Below, one piece after another: positions 6,925 to 14,901 of a DNA stretch of 40,826 bases. The stretch comes from Nocardia kruczakiae NBRC 101016. GTDB lineage: Bacteria; Actinomycetota; Actinomycetes; Mycobacteriales; Mycobacteriaceae. Under the pieces are notes generated by a model. It made no database searches. It was given only the letters and a program-made list of their open reading frames with translations, and was not told the origin of the DNA. The stretch is from the NCBI RefSeq assembly GCF_001612965.1, contig NZ_BDBL01000058.1, positions 1 through 40,826 of the forward strand, written 5' to 3'. Position 1 is the first letter of the stretch. Every line of letters begins with the position of its first letter. The position numbers and the translations under genes were made by a program.

Positions 6925-8304
6925 TCAGGCGTTCGGTCCGTACTCCTCCAGCATCTCGGTGACCAGCGCGGCGATCGGCGAGCGCTCGCTGCGGGTCAGG
7001 GTGACGTGGGCGAAAAGCGGGTGGCCCTTGAGCTTTTCGATGACCGCCGCGACACCGTCGTGGCGGCCGACCCGCAGGTTGTCGCGCTGGGCGACGTCGT
7101 GGGTGAGCACCACCCGCGACCCGCTGCCCAGCCGGCTGAGCACCGTGAGCAGCACATTGCGTTCCAGCGACTGCGCCTCGTCCACGATCACGAACGAATC
7201 GTGCAGCGACCGGCCGCGAATGTGGGTGAGCGGCAGGACCTCCAGCATGCCGCGGGAGAGCACCTCCTCCATCACCTCCGGGCTCGCCAGGCCGTCGAGA
7301 GTGTCGAAGACCGCCTGGGCCCACGGGCCCATCTTCTCGCTCTCACTGCCCGGCAGATAACCCAGCTCCTGGCCGCCCACCGCGTACAGCGGCCGGAAGA
7401 CCACCACCTTGCGCTGAGAACGCCGTTCCAGCACCGCTTCCAGGCCCGCGGTGAGCGCCAGCGCCGACTTGCCGGTGCCGGCCTTACCTCCCAGCGAGAC
7501 GATGCCCACACTCTCGTCCAGCAGCAGATCGAGGGCGATGCGCTGTTCGGCCGAGCGGCCGTGCAGCCCGAAGGCCTCCCGATCGCCGCGGACCAGCTGC
7601 ACCCGCTTGTCCGCGGTCACCCGCGCCAGCGCGCTGCCGTTGGCGCCGAGTAGCCGAATCCCGGTGTGGCAGGGCAGGTCCCGGGCCTCGTCCAGATCGA
7701 TGACCGAATCGGCGTAGAGCCGGTCGACGCAGTCGGCGCCGACCTCGAGTTCGGCCATCCCGGTCCAGCCGGAGATCACCACGTCCTGGGCGTGGTATTC
7801 CTCGGCGGGCAGGCCCACCGCGCCCGCCTTCACCCGCAGCGGAATGTCCTTGGACACCAGCACTACTCGCTGTCCCTCGGCGGCGAGGTTGAGCGCACAG
7901 GCGAGGATGCGGGAATCGTTGGTATCGGTGCGGAACCCGACCGGAAGCACCTCCGGGTCGGTGTGATTCAACTCCACCTGCAGCGTGCCGCCCTCGGTCC
8001 CGATCGGGACGCGTAGGTCCAACCGGCCGAATTCCAAACGCAGGTCGTCGAGATTGCGCAGGGCTTCGCGAGCGAACCAGCCGAGTTCGTGATGGTGCCG
8101 TTTGGCCTCCAGTTCGCTGATGACCACCAGCGGTAACACCACGTGATGTTCACCGAAACGCGTCATGGCCCAGGGGTCGGACAACAACACGGAGGTGTCG
8201 ATCACGAAGGATTTGCGGGGCGAGGTGCCGGCTCCCTTTCCGGAGCCTCCGCTCTTGTCGGAGCGGGCTTTCGAGGGAGCGATGACGGAGCGTGCATCAG
8301 TCAC
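6925..8304 (-). CDS. phoH2: PhoH2: PIN-domain RNase fused to PhoH ATPase/helicase
   Basis: A 459-residue two-domain protein. The N-terminal PIN nuclease (~32-155) shows the acidic set Asp36 (FVIDTSVLL), Glu64 (ISELE), Asp130 (TNDSRI) and Asp153 (SKDIPL). The C-terminal PhoH ATPase has Walker A GKAGTGKS (~273-280) and Walker B FVIVDEAQ (~371-378). Mycobacterial PhoH2 is a sequence-specific RNA helicase and RNase, the toxin-like half of the phoAT-phoH2 module. The GTG at 8304 is preferred because AAAGGAG lies 6 nt upstream; an in-frame ATG nine codons earlier has no ribosome site. The leader contains a short ORF and a strong hairpin, described separately. The position next to desA2 and glyA matches the mycobacterial gene order. 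Confidence 0.92.
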   Translation of the reverse strand: MTDARSVIAPSKARSDKSGGSGKGAGTSPRKSFVIDTSVLLSDPWAMTRFGEHHVVLPLVVISELEAKRHHHELGWFAREALRNLDDLRLEFGRLDLRVPIGTEGGTLQVELNHTDPEVLPVGFRTDTNDSRILACALNLAAEGQRVVLVSKDIPLRVKAGAVGLPAEEYHAQDVVISGWTGMAELEVGADCVDRLYADSVIDLDEARDLPCHTGIRLLGANGSALARVTADKRVQLVRGDREAFGLHGRSAEQRIALDLLLDESVGIVSLGGKAGTGKSALALTAGLEAVLERRSQRKVVVFRPLYAVGGQELGYLPGSESEKMGPWAQAVFDTLDGLASPEVMEEVLSRGMLEVLPLTHIRGRSLHDSFVIVDEAQSLERNVLLTVLSRLGSGSRVVLTHDVAQRDNLRVGRHDGVAAVIEKLKGHPLFAHVTLTRSERSPIAALVTEMLEEYGPNA

Positions 8305-8371
8305 GGTGGGCTCCTTTGTTGTCCGTGCCATACCCGCACGGACGTTCTCGCTGGGCCGGTCCGCCCTGGGG

Positions 8372-8425
8372 TCACACGACCCGAGGGCCGGGTACCGGCC
8401 CTCTCGTACTGAGTTGCTCAGCCAC
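8372..8425 (-). CDS. Possible 17-codon leader peptide upstream of phoH2
   Basis: A GTG at 8425 is preceded by GGGAGG at 8 nt spacing (8434-8439) and opens a 17-codon frame ending in TGA at 8372-8374. The coding stretch runs through the left and right arms of the phoH2 leader hairpin. A second very short frame (GTG 8375 or 8339) ends in a TGA that overlaps the phoH2 GTG as GTGA. Mycobacterial phoH2 has a small upstream partner gene, phoAT; whether either frame is its equivalent is inference only, since both are much shorter than a typical antitoxin. Confidence 0.3.
   Translation of the reverse strand: MAEQLSTRGPVPGPRVV
8383..8403 (-). promoter_or_regulatory. Strong hairpin in the phoH2 leader
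   Basis: A perfect 9-bp GC-rich stem (8383-8391 with 8395-8403) has a 3-nt loop, centred on a GGTACC palindrome. It lies about 80 nt upstream of the phoH2 start and inside the possible leader peptide, so translation of the leader would disrupt it. The rest of 8305-8606 holds no other gene that I can support. Confidence 0.5.
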
Positions 8426-8594
8426 GATCAGAACCTCCCGGACGAGCCACAACGACGCGGCTCGCACTTCGACGGTACTGCGATTTCGCGATTCCGGCTG
8501 CCGAGATGACGAGCGTGTCGATGAATAGGTAGTGAACGCCAACCGGTAGCTATCGGTCAGCTACGGAGTTGCCCGGCCACTCGGCGGAACCCGC

Positions 8595-8600
8595 TAGAGT
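8595..8600 (+). promoter_or_regulatory. Candidate -10 hexamer, leaderless start
   Basis: TAGAGT (TAnnnT) lies exactly 6 nt before the ATG at 8607; no Shine-Dalgarno is visible. Confidence 0.4.
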
Positions 8601-8606
8601 CGCTAC

Positions 8607-8879
8607 ATGAGCGATGTGGCAGAGCTGGAGAAGCTGTCGTCGAAGGAACTGCACGACCGCGCGGTCAAGTACGCCGTCCGGCACGGCGACGTCAAGTTCC
8701 TGTGGCGGCTGCTGGAGCAGATTCCGGCGGCGGAGGCCGCCACCGGAAACATCGGCGAGAGCGAGGCGGACATCAAATACGTGCTGCCGATGCTCGACGA
8801 CTACGTGCACTCCGGTGAGGGCAAGATCGCCGAGGCGTTGCGGCCGTTGTACATCGAATACCTGAGCACCCGCGACTGA
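8607..8879 (+). CDS. Small helical conserved-type protein, function unknown
   Basis: A 90-residue acidic protein predicted from composition to be almost entirely alpha-helical, with no signal peptide, membrane segment or cysteine cluster. I do not recognise a named family. Strong GC bias at third codon positions and a TAnnnT hexamer exactly 6 nt before the ATG support it as a real gene. It converges on glyA across a strong hairpin and is divergent from phoH2, so it is probably monocistronic. Confidence 0.75.
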   Translation: MSDVAELEKLSSKELHDRAVKYAVRHGDVKFLWRLLEQIPAAEAATGNIGESEADIKYVLPMLDDYVHSGEGKIAEALRPLYIEYLSTRD

Positions 8880-8966
8880 CGGCTCCCAGACCTTCCGGCG
8901 CACGCCACGGGCACCCGCGCCGCGCCGTCGCGAGGCGAAAGGCACACGCGCACAGGGCGACTCACA

Positions 8967-9005
8967 GATCGACCCCGGCGGCCTGGCCGGCTGCCGGGGT
9001 CGATC
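8967..9005. terminator. Bidirectional terminator before the glyA stop
   Basis: A perfect 13-bp inverted repeat (8967-8979 with 8993-9005, 13-nt loop) lies between the convergent 90-residue gene and glyA, 15 nt beyond the glyA stop. Confidence 0.65.
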
Positions 9006-9020
9006 GCGCTGCGATCCGGC

Positions 9021-10325
9021 TCAGCCGAGCAGCTTCCAGTCCTCGAGGCCGTCGTAGAGCGGGAAGTCCTGGGCCAGCTTGGACACTCGCGCGCGCAACG
9101 CCGCGAGGTCGGCGTTGCCCGCCAGCGCGGTGGCGATGATGTCGGACACCTCGGCGAATTCGGTGTCGCCGAAGCCGCGGGTGGCCAGCGCGGCGGTGCC
9201 GATGCGCAGACCGGAGGTGACCATCGGCGGACGCGGGTCGAACGGAACGGCGTTGCGGTTCACCGTGATTCCGACCTCGTGCAGCAGATCCTCACCCTGC
9301 TGGCCGTCCATCTGCGAGTTGCGCAGATCCACGAGCACCAGGTGCACATCGGTGCCGCCGGTCAGCACGGTGACGCCGTTACCGGCGACATCGGCGGCCG
9401 TCAGGCGCTCGGCCAGGATCTTGGCACCGGACAGGGTGCGCTCCTGACGCTGCTTGAACTCCTCGGTGCCGGCGATCTTGAAGGCGGCGGCCTTCGCGGC
9501 GATCACGTGCATGAGCGGACCGCCCTGCTGGCCCGGGAACACGGCGCTGTTGAGCTTCTTCGCGTATTCCTGCTTGGCCAGGATCAGACCCGAACGCGGA
9601 CCGCCGAGGGTCTTGTGCACGGTCGAGGACACGACATCGGCGTGCGGCACCGGCGAGGGGTGCAGACCGGCGGCGACCAGACCGGCGAAATGCGCCATGT
9701 CGACCCAGAGGTAGGCGCCCACCTCGTCGGCGATCTCGCGGAACGCCGCGAAGTCCAGGTGGCGCGGGTAGGCCGACCAGCCGGCCACGATCACCTTCGG
9801 CCGGACCTCGCGCGCCTGCTTGCGCAGCTCGTCCATGTCGACGCGGTGGTCTTCCTTGCTCACCCCGTAGGCGTGCACCTCGTAGAGCTTGCCGGAGAAG
9901 TTGAGCCGCATGCCGTGGGTGAGGTGACCGCCGTGCGCCAGATCCAGGCCGAGCAGCTTCTCGCCCGGATTCATCAGCGACATCAGCACCGCGGCGTTGG
10001 CCTGCGCGCCCGAATGCGGCTGCACGTTCGCGAATTCGGCGCCGAACAACTCCTTGACCCGCTCGCGCGCGAGGTTCTCCACCACGTCGACGTGCTCACA
10101 ACCGCCGTAGTAGCGGCGACCGGGATAACCCTCGGCGTATTTGTTGGTCAGCACGCTGCCCTGCGCCTGCAGCACCGCGCGCGGCACGAAGTTCTCGGAG
10201 GCGATCATCTCGAGGGTGTCGCGCTCACGGGCGAGTTCGCCCGCCATCGCGGCGGCGAGCTCGGGATCGAGATCGGCGAGCGACTGGGTGTTGACAGAGG
10301 GGGCGGTCGTCTGGGTCACGCGCAC
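9021..10325 (-). CDS. glyA: Serine hydroxymethyltransferase
   Basis: A PLP enzyme converting serine and tetrahydrofolate to glycine and 5,10-methylene-THF, the main one-carbon source; cytosolic. It has 434 residues, slightly longer than the usual ~420-430. Visible landmarks are IASENFVP (~41-48), the NKYAEGYPGRRYYGG block (~61-75) and the PLP-binding Lys238 in STVHKTLGGPR. Two in-frame GTG starts exist, at 10325 and 10319. The second is exactly 6 nt downstream of a TAGACT hexamer (10326-10331 on the minus strand), so a leaderless start there is attractive. It is syntenic with M. tuberculosis glyA1, next to coaA and desA2. Confidence 0.95.
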   Translation of the reverse strand: MRVTQTTAPSVNTQSLADLDPELAAAMAGELARERDTLEMIASENFVPRAVLQAQGSVLTNKYAEGYPGRRYYGGCEHVDVVENLARERVKELFGAEFANVQPHSGAQANAAVLMSLMNPGEKLLGLDLAHGGHLTHGMRLNFSGKLYEVHAYGVSKEDHRVDMDELRKQAREVRPKVIVAGWSAYPRHLDFAAFREIADEVGAYLWVDMAHFAGLVAAGLHPSPVPHADVVSSTVHKTLGGPRSGLILAKQEYAKKLNSAVFPGQQGGPLMHVIAAKAAAFKIAGTEEFKQRQERTLSGAKILAERLTAADVAGNGVTVLTGGTDVHLVLVDLRNSQMDGQQGEDLLHEVGITVNRNAVPFDPRPPMVTSGLRIGTAALATRGFGDTEFAEVSDIIATALAGNADLAALRARVSKLAQDFPLYDGLEDWKLLG

Positions 10326-10331
10326 AGTCTA
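10326..10331 (-). promoter_or_regulatory. Candidate -10 hexamer of glyA
   Basis: TAGACT on the minus strand lies 6 nt before the GTG at 10319, consistent with a leaderless glyA mRNA. Confidence 0.4.
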
Positions 10332-10539
10332 GGTGGTGGCCCCCGGCCGCTCCGTCGTGGCCCGCAAGCACACCGGACGCGGCGGCCTCGATACCCGCCG
10401 ACACGTCATAGCGACTGCACACCGGCGGTTGCGCCCCCATAATCCGGGGCTGCCCGCTTCGTAAAAAAGGCGTAACATTCGCCGGGCTGTCGACGACTGT
10501 GACAGCGTCATCGACTCATTCGATCAATCAGGGGTTCAC

Positions 10540-10659
10540 ATGCTGTTTTTCACCGCGGGTACCGGTAACTCGATTCAGGACATGCTTTTCGCGATCCTGA
10601 AGTCCGCCTGCACCATCTCCTCCGGCGGCAACGCCGGTTGTGCCGGCTGGGGCGCGTAG
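10540..10659 (+). CDS. Candidate 39-residue small protein, function unknown
   Basis: A short frame in the 458-bp gap between glyA and the DUF885 gene, on the opposite strand. AGGGG lies 6 nt before the ATG, and about 80% of third positions are G or C, like the surrounding genes. The peptide has a hydrophobic N-terminal half and a Gly/Cys-rich end with two cysteines. A TAACAT hexamer at 10473-10478 could be its -10. I recognise no family. It could be a real small protein or an untranslated RNA region; evidence is limited to start context and codon bias. Confidence 0.4.
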   Translation: MLFFTAGTGNSIQDMLFAILKSACTISSGGNAGCAGWGA

Positions 10660-10783
10660 TAACGCCGATACCCTTCGGCCGGATTCGCGAGTCGGGGCGC
10701 GGATCCGGTCGGTACTCGGAATCGGAATTCCGGCGAATAGATCGATAGCCCTGAATCGGATAGTGCGATGCCGATCACTGTCG

Positions 10784-11980
10784 CTATTGTCTGCGCAGCG
10801 CCGCCGGGGTCAGCGGCTCGTCCAGCAGCCGGCCGAAGCGCGCCACCCGATCGTCGGCGTCGGCCGCGCGGTCCAGCCATCCGCCCAGCAGGCGATACCC
10901 CTCCACGTAGGTGCTGATGTAGGCCCGCCACAGCGGCGAGGACAGAAAGCGCAGGGACTGCCGCGCGCGTTCCGGGGTGGTCAGACTCCAGCGCTGCAGG
11001 AATTCGGCGACCTCGTCGGCGCTGCGACCGCGATCGTGCAGCAATAGCGCGGCATCCTGGCGAACCGCGAGCAGTTTCGCCGAGGCATTCGAGAGCCGTT
11101 GTGCGCGTTCGCCGTCGAATCGCAGACCGAGGTCGGCATAGATTTCCTGCGCCCAGATTCCCCAGTCCGGCCCGACAATAGATTTCAGTGCCAGATCCGC
11201 CAGCCCCTCGGCCATCAGGCATTGCGGCGTGTTCACCACGAACAGCGTCTGTTCGTCCTGCCCCGCCGCGACCAGCCCCGCCTCTTTGCGGCAGTGTTCG
11301 GTGTGGTGGCCCGGATACGCCTCGTGCGCGATCAGGGCCGGCAGCTGCGCCATATGTTGTTTGAGATCGGAATTGATCGCGACCCGCGACCGGAAATTAC
11401 CGAGGTAGTAATTGAATCCCGACCACGGTTTGTCACCGACGATCTCATATTCGACCTGCTCGTGATCCGGCAGCGGATACCGTTCGCGCACCAGCTCGCG
11501 CAATGCGCCCGAGAACGCCTGCACACATTCGGTGAGGCGGTGCGGCGGAATCTCGTCGGCACGCCGATGCGCGGTCATCCGGTCCAGCAGCGGGCCCTCA
11601 CCGGCCAGCACCTCGTCGAGTTGCCGATGCGCGTCCCGGTAGTCCTCGACGTCACCGAGTTCGATGTCGACGTCGAAATAGGACCGCACCTCGTCGATGA
11701 AGGAGATGTCGTCGCCGGCGAACTTGCGTCCCGAGCACTCCAGCGCCCGCAGGTGCGCCTCCAGGAATTCGGTGCGCTGCTCGTTCAGCCCGGCCTCGGG
11801 CAGTTCCTTGCGCAGGGCCGCCGCCCGGTCCGCCAGCTCACGCGGCTGCGGCGCGGGCGCCGACTCCACGGCCCGGCGCAGCGCGGGATCGCCGGTGTAG
11901 GCGTCGACGAAGCCGGGTTCCAAGCGATCGAATGCCAGTCCCAGGCGCAGATATTCGGTGACGAGCGGATGCGCGTGCAT
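10784..11980 (-). CDS. DUF885-family putative metallopeptidase
   Basis: A 398-residue predicted cytosolic protein of the DUF885 group. The zinc-site signature HEAYPGHH is at ~219-226 and a downstream Glu in M-A-E-G-L-A-D-L is the likely third ligand, both typical of this thermolysin-like family. It lacks an export signal. The ATG at 11980 was chosen; upstream in-frame sequence is low-complexity and has no start context. A TATCGT hexamer (11989-11994) lies 8 nt upstream, slightly far for a leaderless start. It is divergent from coaA. The substrate is not known; members are often simply annotated as DUF885 proteins. Confidence 0.82.
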   Translation of the reverse strand: MHAHPLVTEYLRLGLAFDRLEPGFVDAYTGDPALRRAVESAPAPQPRELADRAAALRKELPEAGLNEQRTEFLEAHLRALECSGRKFAGDDISFIDEVRSYFDVDIELGDVEDYRDAHRQLDEVLAGEGPLLDRMTAHRRADEIPPHRLTECVQAFSGALRELVRERYPLPDHEQVEYEIVGDKPWSGFNYYLGNFRSRVAINSDLKQHMAQLPALIAHEAYPGHHTEHCRKEAGLVAAGQDEQTLFVVNTPQCLMAEGLADLALKSIVGPDWGIWAQEIYADLGLRFDGERAQRLSNASAKLLAVRQDAALLLHDRGRSADEVAEFLQRWSLTTPERARQSLRFLSSPLWRAYISTYVEGYRLLGGWLDRAADADDRVARFGRLLDEPLTPAALRRQ

Positions 11981-12124
11981 GACATCCGACGATAGCCGCT
12001 TCCCTCTTCCCGGCCTCGTCGGCGACCGAAATCCGGCGGTGGAGAGAGAAATGTCACCGGGGGTTACCGGCGAGTAATAACACCCCGCGTTCGGCGCGGT
12101 GCCCACCCCGAGGAGAATTCGCCT

Positions 12125-12244
12125 ATGCGAGGACTGTCGAGCGCATTTCGCCGCGCCGGGCACGGCACAGGTTCATCGGTGACGTCGTTGCGGGCGGTGG
12201 CACGCCCGCCCGGCGCGGGGTCTCCGGACCGGGAGTGTGCGTAG
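12125..12244 (+). CDS. Candidate 39-residue leader ORF before coaA
   Basis: A short frame with a good ribosome site (GAGGAG, ~9 nt before the ATG) ends in TAG at 12242-12244, 9 nt before the coaA ATG. The TAG overlaps the coaA Shine-Dalgarno, so its termination could be coupled to coaA translation. It is Arg/Gly/Ser/Ala-rich, and only about three quarters of third positions are G or C, somewhat lower than coaA. No family is recognised. Confidence 0.35.
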   Translation: MRGLSSAFRRAGHGTGSSVTSLRAVARPPGAGSPDRECA

Positions 12245-12253
12245 GTGGGCCGG

Positions 12254-13177
12254 ATGAGCGAGCCGAGTCCGTATGTCGAATTCGATCGCAAACAATGGCG
12301 CACCCTGCGTAAATCGACTCCCCTGATCCTCACCGAGGAAGAACTGATCGGCCTGCGTGGTCTCGGCGAGCAGATCGATCTCGAAGAAGTCGCCGAGGTC
12401 TATCTGCCGCTGGCCCGGTTGATCCATCTCCAGGTCGCCGCCCGCCAGCGCCTGTTCGCAGCCACCGCGACCTTCCTGGGCGAAACCCACCCCGACCATC
12501 AGGTGCCGTTCGTCATCGGCATCGCGGGCAGCGTGGCGGTCGGTAAATCGACCACCGCCCGCGTCTTGCAGGCACTGCTCGCACGCTGGGATCACCACCC
12601 GCGCGTCGACCTGGTGACCACCGACGGATTCCTCTATCCCACAGTCGAGCTCACCCGGCGCGGCATCATGCATCGCAAGGGTTTTCCGGAGAGCTACAAC
12701 CGCCGCAAGCTGCTGCGTTTCGTCACCGAGGTGAAATCCGGTGCGCCCGAGGTGTGCGCGCCGATGTATTCGCATATCGCCTACGACATCCTGCCGGACC
12801 AGTTCCACTGCGTGCGCCAGCCCGACATCCTCATCATGGAGGGGCTCAACGTCCTGCAGACCGGGCCGCGACTGATGGTCTCGGACCTGTTCGACTTCTC
12901 GATCTACGTCGACGCGCGCATCGAGAACATCGAGCGGTGGTACGTGGATCGTTTTCTCTCCCTGCGGAAAACGGCGTTCGCGGACCCGCAGTCGCATTTC
13001 CACCACTACGCGAAATTCAGCGATTCCGAGGCCACCATCGCCGCCCAGGAGATCTGGAACGCCACCAACCGGCCGAATCTGGTGGAGAACATCCTGCCGA
13101 CCCGGCCGCGCGCAACCCTGGTGCTGCGCAAGGACTCCGACCACAGCATCAACCGAATCCGGCTGCGCAAACTCTGA
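12254..13177 (+). CDS. coaA: Type I pantothenate kinase
   Basis: Phosphorylates pantothenate with ATP, the first and usually rate-limiting step of coenzyme A synthesis; cytosolic dimer. It has 307 residues (M. tuberculosis CoaA ~312). The P-loop GSVAVGKST lies at ~92-100, followed by the V-T-T-D-G-F-L-Y substrate block and the R-R-K-L-L-R-F helix typical of prokaryotic type I PanK. An in-frame GTG at 12245 exists, but the ATG at 12254 is preferred because AGGTGG lies 5 nt upstream. It is divergent from the DUF885 gene and preceded by a possible leader ORF. Synteny with mycobacterial coaA-glyA supports the call. Confidence 0.95.
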   Translation: MSEPSPYVEFDRKQWRTLRKSTPLILTEEELIGLRGLGEQIDLEEVAEVYLPLARLIHLQVAARQRLFAATATFLGETHPDHQVPFVIGIAGSVAVGKSTTARVLQALLARWDHHPRVDLVTTDGFLYPTVELTRRGIMHRKGFPESYNRRKLLRFVTEVKSGAPEVCAPMYSHIAYDILPDQFHCVRQPDILIMEGLNVLQTGPRLMVSDLFDFSIYVDARIENIERWYVDRFLSLRKTAFADPQSHFHHYAKFSDSEATIAAQEIWNATNRPNLVENILPTRPRATLVLRKDSDHSINRIRLRKL

Positions 13178-13205
13178 TCCGGCTCGCTTGCGATTCGGTT
13201 CGAAA

Positions 13206-13811
13206 TCAGGCCGGCCAGGCCGCGTCGAGCCGGGCGGCGACATCGATATCGCGCACGGCCGCGATATGCGGTTTGCGGATCTCGTCGGCCACATAGCGGG
13301 CGACGAACCGGCGGATCTCGTGATCGACACTGGCCAGCACCCGCAGCAGCTGGCCGCGCCGGGTCGCGGTGGCCACATCGATCCGCACATCGCCGGGACG
13401 CGGTTCGGCGATGTCGATGATGATCCGCAGCGGCGCCGCGGTACGAACCGTCAGGTGGACGTGGACGAAGCCGGTGACATCGAAGCGGTGGCGATCGACG
13501 GCGAGATCCAGCAGCAGCCCGATATCGAGCGGGATGGCGAGCTCGAAACCGACGACCTCGCCGACCGAGCGTTCCAGTACCGGATCACCGAGCTGCACCT
13601 GCGCCGAGGCCTTCGCCAGATGCGCCGGGCCGACCCCGATCGGGCCGAAATCGAATGCGCTGCCCGCCAATTGGGCGAAAACAGTGGCAATCCGCTGTTC
13701 CGAGGCGGCATAGGCCACGAATCGCCGGCCGAATTCGGCATAGGTGACGTAGGGCAGCGGCGTTCCGGCCACCTCCGTCGTACCGCCCGGTCCACCCCGC
13801 ATCTCGCTCAT
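13206..13811 (-). CDS. Conserved-type hypothetical protein
   Basis: A 201-residue protein without signal peptide or membrane helices. The C-terminal half alternates hydrophobic and polar residues (V-x-V-H-L-T-V-R...D-I-A-E-P-R-P-G-D-V-R-I-D-V) as in a beta-rich lipid- or ligand-binding fold and ends in a helical R-R-F-V-A-R-Y-V region. This pattern resembles small actinobacterial proteins of unknown function; no family can be named. The ATG at 13811 lies 7 nt after a TACCGT hexamer (13819-13824), supporting a leaderless start; a second ATG three codons in is possible. It converges on coaA, with uppS upstream on the same strand. Confidence 0.75.
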   Translation of the reverse strand: MSEMRGGPGGTTEVAGTPLPYVTYAEFGRRFVAYAASEQRIATVFAQLAGSAFDFGPIGVGPAHLAKASAQVQLGDPVLERSVGEVVGFELAIPLDIGLLLDLAVDRHRFDVTGFVHVHLTVRTAAPLRIIIDIAEPRPGDVRIDVATATRRGQLLRVLASVDHEIRRFVARYVADEIRKPHIAAVRDIDVAARLDAAWPA

Positions 13812-13904
13812 GTTCGCGACGGTACGCGAGCGCGACGCCGGATCGGGGGATGATCTTGCAATGCAATACATCCTGCGCCGGGCCGTTATCTGCGGCCCGC
13901 CGGC

Positions 13905-14699
13905 TCACACTCCGTAACGGCGATGGCGTGCGGCGTAGTCGCGCAGTGCGCGCAGGAAGTCGACGCGGCGGAACTCCGGCCAGTAGGCCTCGGTGAACCA
14001 GATCTCGGAGTAGGCGCTCTGCCACAGCAGGAAACCCGAGAGCCGCTGCTCCCCCGAGGTGCGGATGACCAGATCCGGATCGGGCTGGCCCGAGGTGTAG
14101 AGATGCTGGCCGATGGCGTTGACCGTGATCGACTGCACCAGGTCCTCACCGGTCTCCCCGGCCGCGATCTCCTGCCGGACCAGCGAGCGCACCGCGTCGG
14201 CGATCTCCTGCCGGCCGCCGTAGCCGATGGCCACGTTCACGTGCACACCCCCGCGACCGTGCGTTTCGTCGGCCGCCTTCTCCATGCGGCGCGCGACGTC
14301 CTCGGGCAGGCCCTTCAGCGACCCGACGATGCGCACACCCCAGTTGTTCTCCGGCGCGGACAGTTCCTCGACCACATCGGTGATCACCTCGAACAGGGTT
14401 TCCAGTTCGTCGGCCGAGCGGCTGAGATTCTCGGTCGAGAGCAGATACACCGTCACCATCTCGATGCCCTCGGCCTGGCACCAGCCGACCAGTTCGGCGA
14501 TCTTCAGCGCACCGACCCGGTGGCCGTGGGTGACGTCGGTGAAGCCGTTCTCCCGCGCCCAGCGGCGATTTCCGTCACAGACGACCGCGACGTGACGCGG
14601 ATGCTGTTTGCCTGCCAGCTGTTTCGACAGCTGCGCCTCGTAGATGCGATAGGGCAGGTTGCGCACCTTACCGCTGAGCACCCGACTAGCAAGCTTCAC
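13905..14699 (-). CDS. uppS: Short-chain Z-isoprenyl diphosphate synthase (UPP synthase family)
   Basis: A cis-prenyltransferase, closely matching what I recall of M. tuberculosis Rv1086, which makes Z,E-farnesyl diphosphate on the route to decaprenyl phosphate. With the GTG start it has 264 residues. The catalytic block VVCDGNRRWAR (~39-49, Asp42) is followed by the TVYLLSTEN, GYGGR and R-T-S-G-E-Q-R-L-S-G-F-L motifs of the family, and it ends in the characteristic RDYxARHRRYG. The GTG at 14699 gives an N-terminus matching that homologue; a TTG three codons earlier has AGGTGG 6 nt upstream and is an alternative. It is divergent from the hemolysin III gene. It supplies the lipid carrier for arabinogalactan and peptidoglycan synthesis. 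Confidence 0.92.
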   Translation of the reverse strand: MKLASRVLSGKVRNLPYRIYEAQLSKQLAGKQHPRHVAVVCDGNRRWARENGFTDVTHGHRVGALKIAELVGWCQAEGIEMVTVYLLSTENLSRSADELETLFEVITDVVEELSAPENNWGVRIVGSLKGLPEDVARRMEKAADETHGRGGVHVNVAIGYGGRQEIADAVRSLVRQEIAAGETGEDLVQSITVNAIGQHLYTSGQPDPDLVIRTSGEQRLSGFLLWQSAYSEIWFTEAYWPEFRRVDFLRALRDYAARHRRYGV

Positions 14700-14864
14700 G
14701 GCTGCCAACCTTATCCACCTCTCGCGTGCCGCCCGAGTTCTCCGCCAATTTCTGCTGCGCAGGGATGGCAGCGGACACCACGAATCAGTTCCCCGGTTCC
14801 GATCGACCCTATCGCGGCGGTGTCCGGCACGCGGACCCTACTGCCGGTACAGTGACGGGAGAAC

Positions 14865-14886
14865 TAACCTACGCAACCGTAGGTTA
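14865..14886. promoter_or_regulatory. Operator-like dyad before the hemolysin III gene
   Basis: A perfect 9-bp inverted repeat, TAACCTACG (14865-14873) with CGTAGGTTA (14878-14886), separated by 4 nt. It ends just before the GGAGG ribosome site of the downstream gene. Length and spacing fit a TetR-type operator; a hairpin in the mRNA leader is the alternative. Confidence 0.6.
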
Positions 14887-14901
14887 CTCAGGAGGGAACC
14901 A

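Noticed and set aside
13206..14855. Search for tRNA genes or attachment sites near core genes and at the accessory-segment borders
   Set aside because: No clover-leaf pattern with a GGTTCGAxTCC-type arm or long direct repeat was recognised by eye; absence is not proven.
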